Made by a program: the position numbers and the translations under genes. 64,000 nt of DNA from Pterobdella sp. o SKG-2022 (Eukaryota > Annelida > Clitellata > Hirudinida > Piscicolidae): NCBI GenBank assembly GCA_964035795.1, contig OZ038321.1, positions 4,320,804 to 4,384,803 of the forward strand, given 5' to 3'. The notes beneath the pieces were generated by a model. That model made no database searches. It saw only the letters and a program-made list of their open reading frames with translations, and had not been told where the DNA came from. Below are positions 45,645 through 64,000 of this stretch, piece by piece (position 1 is the stretch's first letter; each line of letters begins with the position of its first letter).

Positions 45645-47358
45645 TTAGAATCGTTCAGTATTATACAAAGTCTTTGAACGCATTGATAATTTAGACGATT
45701 TGGCGCTGAGAGATCTGTTAAAATGTTTATCGACAAGTTCATTGGCGTGGCGGGTTGGCACTGAGAGCCTAGAAGGCCTTAATAGCTTAGAAGTCTTAAT
45801 TTCTTGTGATTCATTACGATTATCATTGATTGTATTATTGTTTTTATTGCAATTATTAGTTGTTGTTGTGCCGCTGAAGGATTTAGACAAAGGGATGTTT
45901 GTGGTTTGGGTTTTAGGTGTTGATGGTATTTTGAGTTTGTTCATTTGTTTTCTTATATCATTCAACCTGCTAGCCCTGTCATTAGCGGCCTTGATAAAGT
46001 CTGAAACATAAGTGGTTTCAGGGTGACGCTTCGGAGCCTCTTCTTCATGGCATATACTCAAACTCTGAAACTGATCATCTAACAAACTGGAAGCATCTAC
46101 AAATTTCTCTAAAAATATACTGTTAATTTCATCGTCATCGTCGTCGTCATCACTGAGATCATTGCTAACGACGTGGTTTCTATTTGAAGAGTTATATCTA
46201 TTCAAAAAGTTGCTGCTTCTATCAGAGACTGTATCCGCATCAAAAGTTTCATTTACAGCACCGGCTTCATCATCGTTCAAAACTTTATCAGTAATACAAG
46301 CCTTTTGAGAAGATAACGAAGACGAAGAAGATGCCCGCTTACTGGGCAGTTTGCTCATTTTAAAAATCCCAGTGATATTCCCAGGAGGATCAGGTATGAA
46401 TCTACTTTGGGAAGGCGCCGCAGTAGTGTCTTTCTTTTTGTTGAACGAAGTTTGAGAGAATGTTTGTGGGTTGCTTTGTACAGAAGGAGAGCTACTTCGG
46501 CTAGAAGCCATAGATAAGCTGTAGCAAGCTCCCATGTGTATGGTGAAATCCGCACCACTTTTTGTTCTTTGTCTCCCTCCTCTACCGTCTTGCTGTAATC
46601 CAAACTTTTTACCTATGCTGCCAGAGCTTCTCTTGTATGTACTGTCTCCCTTCTTGTCACTGCTTTCCCGTCTAATAATAAACTCGGAGTAGTCATCATT
46701 ATCATCACCGCTTAATTTGCTGGTTAGTTTCTTGAGGGGGGTTGAAGACTTGTCAGGCTGGAATAATGGGCCACCCTCAATAACTTTTGATGCACTGTTT
46801 TCATTGTTAATTTTTTCATTGTTATTTGTATTCCTTTTGCTATTATTTTTGATATTATTATTACTATTAATTTCATGAAAATCATTAATAATATTTTTAT
46901 TATTGCTTTTATCATTATTACTATTATTATTATTATTATTATTATCATCATTATTATTACTAGAATTTGGTGTTTTAATATTTTTCTGTTCAGCCCCTTG
47001 AGAACACCACCTGGAATACATACATAATGCATAATTTCGATCATTGTAGCATAAAAAATTAAAAGCTGTTTAATTGAGTAGCAAGAATTAACTTATTATA
47101 TTAATTAATGAATATTAATAATTTATTTTTAATAAATTAATTATTTTTATTAATTAATTCAAGCCAGTTAGACACACATAAACAAAAAAAATCGAAAGCC
47201 GAGTGTTAGCGAAAAAAATAAATGGTAAAAAAAATTGAAAAAATAATTAACAAAAAAAATGATAAACTTGTTATTGGGATAACCACGAGAACTCGTATCA
47301 TTCCAGTTAGAATCATTGTCATTTAGTTCGTAAGTTAAGTTAGAACCATCAATAATTG

Positions 47359-47404
<46 letters not shown>

Positions 47405-48476
47405 TTCTTTACTATTGTTATTGTTTGGGACGATTGTACTAAACTTATCAATGTTATTAGTATTGATGCTGTTATTGTTGTTATTATTGTTTGTGACGTT
47501 TTCTCCTCGTGACTGCATGCAAGAATAATAAGATTAGCACAAAATGGTACTTGAAATTAAATGATTTTGATGAAAAAAAATTAAAATCAATGAAAAAACG
47601 GTTAAACAAATAACATGCAAAAATGAATAACAATCAAAATAAAAAAAAAACCAGATTGTTTTGTTTTTTCTGGGGTTTGCTTTTCTGTGCTAGCTCGTTC
47701 CTTTTTGTTTCATCCCTTTCATTATTTTCGTTATTAGAGCCAACTTTATTATTATTATTATTCTTATTATTACTTCTATCTTTATTTTTACTGTTGTTGT
47801 TACTATTACCGATATCATTACTATTACCATCATTATCATTTATATTATTATAAGTAGTAGTAATAGTAGTATTAATGTCATCATTATTTAATCTTTGCTT
47901 CATAAGTAATTCAATAGAGTGCTCTTTTTCCTCGAGTTTTTTCTCCAGCTCGTTCACTTTATTTTTGAGACATACATTCTGCAATTAATCCACTCGTTTA
48001 ATCGTTATTTTCCATTAGAAGAATTAAAAACATATTTAAAAATTATTTTATTCATTCCGGTTTATTTATTGCACCAAAAAAATACAACACAGATAAAAGG
48101 CACTAAGGAACATTATTTATTATATGTATTATAGTAGTAGTATCATAAGTCAAGTCAAAAGAAATATAATGGCAAAACACAATAACAGATAAACTTCATA
48201 AATTTGAAGTCATTACATCACAAACTTCAGGATTATTTCCTGAAAAGTTACAATAGCCTTTAACTCATTAAAATAGCAGCACTTCTTTCGAGAATCGTCA
48301 ATATAGTACCTCTTTTAACACTCACTACAATGAAACATCATCATCATTTCACGTCCGTATCCTTGTTAACATGGTTAGATCTCTTAAAAGTAATCAGAAA
48401 ATCACCTCATGTTTGATGCTTGTGATGCTGCTTTGCTCTGAAGCTTTATTCCATACTGACTGTTGGGTTAGCATTT

Positions 48477-48529
<53 letters not shown>

Positions 48530-48596
48530 CAGATAGATAGATAAATAGATAGATAGATAGACAGATAGATAAATAGATAGATAGACAGATAGATAA

Positions 48597-48627
<31 letters not shown>

Positions 48628-48676
48628 GATAAATAGATACATAGATAGATAGATAGATAAATAGATAGATGAATAA

Positions 48677-48749
<73 letters not shown>

Positions 48750-51700
48750 ACGATAACGATGTGATATTGTTAAAAAAATATCGAAATAACCATTTAAATA
48801 TCATTCTTATTATTATTGCTATATTATTATTACCATCATCCGCAAAACGATAAATTTATGTATACTTTTTTTTAAATACTAATTAATATCTTACAAATTC
48901 ACAAATTTTTCGATAAAAATCGACAAACCAAATAACTAGGTTGATATGAATTTGAATGGATATCTTTAATTTGTCCCAACCTTAACCTCACCATTACCAT
49001 TTTTAGCACTCATTACATGAAAAGATTATTATTATTATTATTGTTATTGTTAATTTATTTTTTCATCATAAAAAACTCATTTGATTTTTTTATCATTATT
49101 TTTATGATTATTAGTAAAGCTTATTTATAGTTTTAAGATCAAAAAACACAAAATATTTACTTTAAAAAAGAGTCACGAAGCTTTTTGTAAGACTAGCTTA
49201 CATTATCAAGTGTTAATATTTATAGTTATTGTTAGAATATTATTTTATTATATAAATATCATTATTAAATTATTATCAATATTATAAAAATTATTATCCT
49301 TTTTATTAACATTATTATTATTATTATTTTCACCAGGAAATTTCCCTTTGTATATTGCATAAGCCTTATTAGAAACTTTGAATAACGCCATTCAGTTGCG
49401 TTTCCGTTACATTTTAATTTATATGCTTATCCCTGTTACTAATTTTATCATTATTTTAATTATTATGAATTTATTATTATTATATTTTTTTTATTATTTA
49501 ATTTACTATTACTATTTTTATTTTTATTATTATTGAAAAAAACTGTTTTTTTTTTTGATTATTTTTTTGAGCACTCACGAAGATTTTTATCACATCATCA
49601 TCATTACCACTATTATTATACACAATTTTTTATAATTCTTCCCATCACTCCTATTATGACAAAAACAGTGACGATAGCTTTTTAACATCAAATATCTTTG
49701 TTAACATAAACTAAAAGTATCGAAACTTGTGCAATTTCTTTTCTACTATTTAAAAACTCCATTTAAAGAAATTATATTTCTCAGTATTCTTTTTATTATT
49801 ATTATTATTCTTTTCAATATGACTACTCTTCCTGTTATTGATACTATTATTACTACTACAACCATCCTAATTATTCTCATCTAATTATTATTACTTATTA
49901 ATGTGATATTATCTTCCCTATAACAACCTTATTATCACAATCATCATCCCACCATTACCACTACTACCATCATCACCCCCATAACCACTAGTAGCATTAA
50001 CAGCAACATCCCCACCACCACCACTACCACTACCACCAACTGACCCCACCCACATCAAAGGTGATAAGTTGTTTGATGGTGTCAAGGGATGTCTTGAGGT
50101 TGTCAAGGTCCTCAATGATCCTCAGCTTTTCACTGCTGCCCATGGAGTCAACTTCTTTAGGTTTGATTATTATTTTTATTAATTATATTATTATTATTAT
50201 TAAAATTATTAATTTTTTTCTATTATTATTATTTTAAAGTTATGATTATTTTATTCATTACTCCTTTCATTAAGCTTATTAATATTGAAATTTTTATTGT
50301 TAAAATTATTATTATAATTACTTTCTTCCCTTCTGCCCGCATCCCCACCATCGTTGCCTTCTTTACTACTGTCTTTGGCGGATTTAGCGTTGTTTTTGTT
50401 CCGGTTGGAGGAGATAAGAAAGGTTTGGTTTCTGCATATTGGAGGTTCTGGTAGGTTATCCTTTCTCAAAAAGGATCTGTAGGGAACAGAGATTTTTACA
50501 CTCAAACTTTTTATTCTTAAATATACATGTTATGGTTTGTTTTTAAGACCTGGTGATGAATATACAGGTGATAGTTATTTTTGGACTTGAATTGATTATG
50601 AATTTATAAGTAATGATTTGTTTTTTAAAACACCTTAGTGGTATATTGTTAATATCAAAAGGATTCTTAATGAAATAATTTGAAAGATTGCAATTGTTGC
50701 CTTTTCTTTTTATAATTTTTAGGCTCGTTTTACAATATATAATATAATACTATTTCAGTTTTTATTCTTCGAAAAATAAGGATTTTAAATATTTAAAAAA
50801 AAATTTTCGATAAGTACAATCTTATCATAATTCATTAGTAACTAATGAATTATGATAAGATTGTACTTATCGAATTTTAGTTTAAAATAAAGTATCTTTA
50901 AAATCCTCATTTTTCGAAGAATAAAAACTGATATTTAAAATACAAGGTACTTACGATGTCTTTGAATGAATATAATAATATATATAACTTTTTCTATTAC
51001 TATCTTCACTATAATAAAAATAATAATAATAACGTTATTATAAGTATTATTTTGAAAAATATAATAATAATAATATAATAAAAAATAAAAATACAACAAC
51101 GCTTTTTTATATAGCGAAAAATCTCTCCAGTATCTATTAATAAACGAAATCCGCCAAACGCGCACATGTAGCCTAATATTCAAAAATAAACGAAATTCCT
51201 AAAAGTGCGCAAACGTCCCATAATCAAAATTGATTTCTTAATGCTGAAAAAATGATGATGGATCGAACGGGCACTCAATGAAGCCATTAGGGGCCTATAC
51301 ATCATAAGCATTTATATGCATTGTGCGTATTGTTTTTATTATTATGTTTTTTGTTATTACTTTTTTTCTTATCATTATTATTTCTATTAATATTATGATT
51401 TTTTAATAGTATCATTTGTTTTATTATGTTTATTATTAATATGGTTATCATGTTCATAGTATTATTTTTCTTATTTATAGAATTGCTATTATTACTATTC
51501 ATCTTCACCCTCATAATCGTTTTTAGTATTTATAATTCCATCTATATGGAGTTATTATTATTTGTATTATTATTATTATTTATATTATTATTATTCTTAG
51601 TATTTCCATTATTACTACTGTTATCTTTGATGTTACCAGTATTATTGATAAAATATATTATGTTTTTTGTGAATTTCACTTTTTTGATAATTAATTAATT

Positions 51701-53113
51701 ATACTTACTAGAGTTTTCCTAAAAAAGATTTTTTTTCTCAATAAAATTAATAGTCTTGTGATAATTTCTACTTCATTTTATTTTAAAATTTATTTTGTTT
51801 TTTTAGCAATATTTTTTTTCTTTTTTTAGTATAATACAATAAAATTATTCAACTACATTTTTTTTAGTATTTTTGTTTAGTGGGACAGTTTTGTAACGAA
51901 AACAACGCAATAGGCTTGGTAAGCTTCAAGCAGAGTATAAACAGCTTCGAAACTTTCAAGATTCCTAACATCTCATAAATGAATTGAAGCGATGCCTTTA
52001 ACATCTTAATAGATAAATTCAACCAAAATATAACCACAAACAAAAAATACAAGATCAATAAAATTCATACTAATGAATTATGATGAGGGTTTACTTATCA
52101 AAAATTTAGCTAAAAAATTCTTTATAATTTGAGAAAATATCCATATAAATTCATGATAAAAATATTCATAATATCTTCATAATATTCAATAAAATGAGTT
52201 TTTGATTTTGAGTTATTTTTTATTTCAAACTTGAAGCAAACCTGGGCTTGGCAGACGATAGTCTAAATGGGCCTTTAGTTGCAGTGTTATTTGTGGTCTG
52301 GCTGGGACTCTCAGAATCAGTTGTTTTTGTGCTGTTTGAGTTTTCATTGGATTTGATATGAGAGTTTTTGTTTGAAATTATGTTTTTGTTGATATCTACA
52401 TAATGTTTTTGATTGGCTGAGTCAAGTGTTTTTCTGTGTGTTATTGATTGTTTATTTTGGTAGACAGGGTCAAATTTATTGCTGGGTGTATAGTATGAAG
52501 CATTATGTTCAAATGTAGACAGTGTTGTCTTGTTGAGTTGGTGACTGCTGTTCTTGGATGAGACAGTTGGTATGGGAACTCTAGGAGATTTACTACTTTG
52601 ACTGCGATCTTTCCTCTGTGTGGGTTTCAAGCCATTTTTGTTCAATGATCTCGTACTGGTGCTTTTTTGGTTTTCTTTCAAGTTTCCAATTTTCTTGCTT
52701 AAATTACTTTTAACTTTTGTAGGTTGTGAAATTTTTAGTATATTATTAGAGTCACCAACTATGTTGATGGTTTTTCTTTTATTTTTAAGATCATTTATAC
52801 TCTGTTTGGAATGCCTGGAAATCTCACTTGAACCATCACTATTATTTTGAGTAGTTTTATCAGTGAGAGCTGTTTTATACAACAAACTATGAGAAATTTT
52901 TGATGGTTTACTTGCTTTGTTTTCTTCTAAAACTTCGTTTTTATTTTTTATTAAATTAGGCGCCATTGTCAATTTACGTTTATCAATTTTTGGATCAGAT
53001 TTATTTATTTCATTATCAATGTTTTCATGATTAATATTTTTATTCGATGTGATTTTAACTACAGTGGGATTAAATCCAAATTTCATTTCAACATTTGTAG
53101 TTCGTCTACTCAT
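45645..53113 (-). CDS. Asn/Ser-rich coiled-coil protein, 1039 aa, family not recognised
   Basis: Seven exons that join without a phase clash: 52242-53113, 50322-50476, 50054-50154, 48406-48459, 47652-47978, 47268-47512, 45645-47010 (3120 nt). ATG at 53113 (MSRRTTNVEMKFGFNPTVV), with an acceptor-like ATAACATAG 2 nt before it. Residues 1-345 are basic and Ser/Lys/Asn-rich with many SP/TP sites. About 346-375 holds EKLRIIEDLDNLKTSLDTIK and about 395-420 holds KNKVNELEKKLEEKEHSIEL, two short coiled coils. Then come Asn runs, and a Ser-rich C-terminal half with FGLQQDGRGGRQRTKSGADF, a poly-Asp run, FIKAANDRASRLNDIRKQMN and LLRPSRLSVPTRHANELVD. Composition suggests a cytoskeletal or centrosomal adaptor; that is inference only. 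Asn runs coincide with ATT microsatellites and may vary in length. Confidence 0.66.
48478..48748. repeat. (GATA)n microsatellite with variants
   Basis: About 67 tetranucleotide units with AATA and GACA variants, in an intron of the Asn-rich gene, 19 bp above exon 4 in coding sense (exon starts 48459). Confidence 0.95.
50757..50931. repeat. 175-bp palindrome
   Basis: Arms of about 85 bp run from CAGTTTTTATTCTTCGAAAA inward to CTTATCATAATTCATTAGT and back out as the reverse complement, with small indels. A single-arm relative is at 52070-52110 (ACTAATGAATTATGATGAGG). Intronic in the Asn-rich gene. Confidence 0.9.
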
Positions 53114-56015
53114 TTCTATGTTATAAAAAAGATGTTTTTATAGTTCACTTTATTAACCTTTAAAATAAATAAATTTCCTATATTTTATTACAAAATCAGC
53201 ATAAATACCTTTCGATGACTCATGATCATCCACTTTTAAACACAAGTTTACAATTTATTTATAGAAATTATGCTTAATGATTTTTTCAAGCCAAATATCA
53301 AAGAAAAAATTAATCAGCCCTAGATATTTTAATTTAAAAAAAATAAAGATTTTCGCTAACAGTTTACCATTTACAAGAAATTAGCCAAATACACACTTTT
53401 AAAAAACCTATTATAAATATAATTTCTGTTTTGAATAATTGATTATATGTGTATTCTTTTGATATAGAATAGAAACTTCCATCTATTATAACAAAACGAA
53501 ACATATATTAGAAGTATATCAAAGTATTCTCCGTGATTGATAAAGGAATTCCTAAAAAACGCTTTAAGCTTTTAATATATACTACATGTTTATATGTTAA
53601 TTAAATAGTTTTTTATACATTCCATATAATCTCTATCTTCCAAAATAATTTCGCAATTGTATGTTTTGAATCAATTTATAAAAATATTCTATTTGAATTT
53701 AATATTGATTTGACATTTCCACACTGACAATCGTTTCAGAAAATTTTGAGTACACGTGTAAATTTTTCTCGGATTTTGGAAGTTCCGGATTTTGATGCTT
53801 TCTTTAAAAACAAAACTTCGAATTTTTCTTTTAAATTAACTTTGAAACGTTCAAAAAAGGTTATAGTTTTTCCAACTTACTTAATATTTCTTGTAACTTG
53901 TGTAACTAAATTTTTAATCTAGCTGTTTTTCATCTCTTTTAATGAAGATGTAGTCAGACTTTAACTTCAAAATTAGCCATACTTAATTTTCAATCGTATA
54001 CAGCGCTGTAAAAGACATTGAAAAAAAATTTAAACTTTTAATAAAATGTTCATTTAAAAAAAACACAACTCTGTTCAAATTTTAATCTTTTGATAAAAAT
54101 AATTTCAACCAACAAACTCAAATTTCTCTCTAAGCATTACAAGTTCAAATAAGAGCTCATATATATTCTAGAGTTTTTAATCAAATCAAAAGAAATTTCT
54201 AAACTTCGAATAGTTTTGATGGAAGCTCTAAACAGGAGTTTAGAGTTTTCTAGAGTGATATATTAATTTACAATAATAAGAAATTGAAAGGACCCGCGTT
54301 CAGTTCAAAAAAAGATGATATATTTGAGAAAAAACTGAAAAATTAATCAGCTTATGAAAGTTTTGAAAGTACGATATGGATATTATAAATAATCGCCAAA
54401 AAAATCTTTTATAATGTCAGAAATGAAACAATAGTACTTTAAAATACACCAGAAAAAATTATTTTCGTCACAAATTCTTAAATACAGCTTATTCAATGAC
54501 GTTTCTAACATATTTAAAAGTTTGGTGTGATGCTTTATCATATCTAGGATAACGTTTGGTTATTTACAATAAGCCATGAAAACAGATTAAACTTAAATCA
54601 GTTCTATAAATAGGAATTATACAAAATAAAATTAATCGTTAGAACTAATTTCAATACGAAATAAAAATTAAAAAGCAAAATACCATGAAAATTTAAAAAT
54701 TTTTTGAAAAAAGGTCAAAGTTCACAGTAGAAAACAGGAATTTTGTTCAACCAATCTTATGCACAAATGAGTCTAATAATTTCTAAAAATCAACAAAATT
54801 TACGCTCAATATAACTGATTTTCCAATCAAAGTGGCCTTAAAATAAATATTATTGCTAAGATAACTTATATACAAGCTATAAAAAATTCATTTATGTATT
54901 TCAATAGCTTTACAAATACGATAATGATACCGGTATCTACTGTAATTACTATGGAAATACATGTTGGTCGAGAGGAAATATACAGAATTGAAATTTTACC
55001 ATACATGCTTATAACCTTTTTAATCTTAAATTCTGATCTTTTTACAAGTTTTTCATATTGAGTAATGGTAGTAATGGCTTTATATAAAATAATTTTTGAT
55101 AAGTACTTTGGTAAGGAAGATTTTATTAGTTGTTTTGATATAAAGTTTTTGATGAAAATTTTCTGGATGAATAATTTAGATACAAACTTGGATGCTTTAA
55201 TAACAAAGAGCAAAAAAAAATTTGCTTTTAAAACCAATAATTCTATTTAAAAATTTCATAATTAAATTGAAAAATATTTATTATAAAAAATATTTAAATT
55301 TTTATTTGGCATATTGATAGTTTAAATTCAAGAAGTTTTGGTAATAATATAAAATTGATCCCATTTTGTGGTTAAAGAGAAAAAAACTATAAAATAGAAG
55401 TAAAAATCTCTATATCTCCATCAAAACACTAGCAAAAGGTCTCATACTTATACCATATAGTATAAGCACGTTACTATCTTAGAGTATCGAATATATAAAA
55501 ATGAACCTGTCAAAGAATAAATGGTGCTTTATTTTGGTGATTACATAAAATTTGGCTTAGATTTTTGGCACACATCAAGTGAAAAAAAAAACTATTTGAA
55601 AAAAAAATAGTTGAAAAATACAAGAGAACTTTTTTCGATATATTTCTTGAATGCCAATACATTTACCATTGAACCTAGTAATTAACGGCGTAATCCGATA
55701 CGCTCATTCTTCCCTTCTATTTATGATGCTAATAGAAATTTCGCCATTTTTCTGCTAATTTCACACTTTTATCTTACTTGTTTCATATGACCTATTAATC
55801 TTAAAGCTTGCTGGATTCAATATCATGCATGAAAAGTTGTATCATAATGATTTCATATTAAAACGGTCATAAATATTTACATCCCATCACAAAACCCAAA
55901 TAGATTGTACCTCAGTTTATGATCTCACTTTTCACCATAAATATGATCTCAAAATGCCCATAATCCAGGGTATGTTTCCACACAGAAAGATTTACCCACA
56001 CGCAACGTTATTGTG
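53114..56015. other. Intergenic region, no gene recognised
   Basis: About 2.9 kb of AT-rich sequence between the start of the Asn-rich gene and the end of the stomatin gene. Open frames at 54866-55237 are unconvincing. Confidence 0.5.
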
Positions 56016-62606
<6,591 letters not shown>

Positions 62607-64000
62607 CTGGGAAGATTCAATAAGTTGCAATACAAATTATTTTTATAAAATCCATTATTTAATAGTTTCATTGAGTTTATTACATTGAACTCAATAGGCT
62701 TGATAACAAAGATCTTTATGAATTTATATGATAACTACTAATTTAAAAAAAAATAATTTTATTAGATCTGTCTTTAATAAATTCTATAAAATCCATTTTT
62801 AATTATTTTCATTAATCTCATTACAAATGATTCTATAAAATCTATCATGAAACTATAGGTTTATTGATTAATCTATTTTTGTAACAAATTTTCATAAGTC
62901 GACCATTTGATCGCCCTTATATGGGGTTTCTTTTGCGCAATTGATTAGTTTCACAGGGCGCTACTCCATGTGGAAAAAACTTTATAAATTCAATTACTAG
63001 GTTTTAAATTTTTTATTCATCTTTTTTTTTAAATTAATTAATTTAAAAATTAATTAATTTAAAAATTAATTAATTTTATTTTGCTTCAAATTTTTGATGA
63101 TGGGGAAATAACAATGATATAGGGGTTCGTTAAAAAGAATATAGAGCTCAGAAGAGAACTCAAGGAGTTTAAATCTTTTAGAGACATCGCACCTCTTTTT
63201 TTTAAATTACAGTTTAAATGGTTTATTAGAAAGAAATCAGTATTTCCAAATATTATATGTATTTTTATGTATATATATTTCCTTCAAACATTGTGTGAAA
63301 CTTGAAGGAAGACATATAACCTCTAAAAAGACATAAGCTATTTGAAACAAACAATGATAATGTACAAACAAATGGTATAAAACACTCTCTGTATTTTCTC
63401 GTTTTATTATACCTAGTTAGGCAATATATGTTTTCAAAACGGTATGATGATAATGACTATAATGTATACATACAAGGAGATATTTATATCAATTGAGATG
63501 ACTTGAACTGAGAAAAAATAATGAATGCATATGAGAATTTTAAAAAATAATGCAGTTTTTTCTTATTTAACTAGTTAAATAGAGTAAAAAAATAATGGGA
63601 TAAATGAAAGGTCTAGATTTTGAAAACCATTTCAATCTATGAAAGGTTTTTAAGTTCTGAACGAAAGATAATCATGTCAATAAAAAAAGTGGATATCACC
63701 ATTGATAAAAAAATGGCATTTACTATTGATCAGAAACACAAGAAGTAATATCAAACAAAACAAAAAATGCAAAATAATAAATATCATCATAAAATAATTT
63801 TATAAACAATAACATCAAGATAAATCTTTATAATTCTGCTTCCCATGTATCAACCCTCTCAATTTTTTATATATAATTATCATACTGATAGTTAATTATT
63901 TATTTAACCCATTCATTCTATCACGTCATTTTCAACTGATAATGACCCTATTAAGAAAATCAAAATAATTCACAACAAAATTTCAAACACTTTGTATTAA
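62607..64000. other. Right edge, no exon recognised
   Basis: Presumed stomatin intron. It contains a reverse copy of the GCGCAATT dispersed repeat (62900-62972) and a small palindrome of TTAATTAATTTAAAAA type near 63035-63075. No upstream SPFH exon was seen. Confidence 0.45.

Noticed and set aside
48475..48804. ORF with (SIYL)n repeats
   Set aside because: Translation of the (GATA)n microsatellite.

Overview
This is a window of nuclear DNA from an invertebrate animal. It is very AT-rich and dense in microsatellites. The genes have many small exons with GT/AG introns of about 100 bp to a few kb, and the mobile DNA is non-LTR retrotransposons plus palindromic, MITE-like repeats. The recognisable proteins are animal ones: ABHD14, CAP/CRISP, a phosphorylase-kinase-gamma-like protein, RAD9, an AQP11-like channel, DHRS1 and stomatin. 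Asn/Asp-rich runs in coding exons and the overall style would fit a lophotrochozoan such as a leech, but I cannot fix the species from sequence alone. Most genes lie in pieces shorter than typical ORFs. I rebuilt them by reading exons on both strands and requiring splice phases to match; exon coordinates are in each entry.

Layout, left to right: the 3' exons of an ABHD14-type hydrolase (+, 686-1316); a perfect 1.25-kb (AGT)n array (2403-3650); two CAP-superfamily genes head to head (minus 3687-6226, plus 6453-8535); a PHKG-like pseudokinase (minus, 9574-19999) with a decayed LINE in one intron; RAD9 (minus, 20258-25913) with an L2/CR1-like LINE just after one exon; an unorthodox AQP11-like membrane protein (minus, 26588-28774); a cluster of three secreted, very acidic proteins (minus 30055-30779, minus 31111-35052, plus 36881-38423); DHRS1 (minus, about 40200-43816); a 1039-residue Asn/Ser-rich coiled-coil protein (minus, 45645-53113); and the last four coding exons of a stomatin-family gene (minus, 56016-62606) whose 5' part lies beyond the right edge.

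The most unusual items are: (1) the PHKG-like protein has lost the catalytic Asp and Asn yet keeps the beta3 Lys, the Asp of DFG and the APE motif; (2) its start codon lies 3 nt after a good 3' splice site and 258 nt below the RAD9 stop codon, as expected for a trans-spliced downstream cistron; (3) the acidic secreted cluster uses class 1-1 (symmetric) exons throughout, with exon and intra-exon duplications and no family I recognise; (4) an AQP11-like channel has Leu-Pro-Val where the second NPA box should be and a tail of about 270 residues; (5) several families of near-perfect palindromes share an AAGCTT core. Functional cooperation between neighbouring genes is not evident except within the CAP pair and the acidic cluster.
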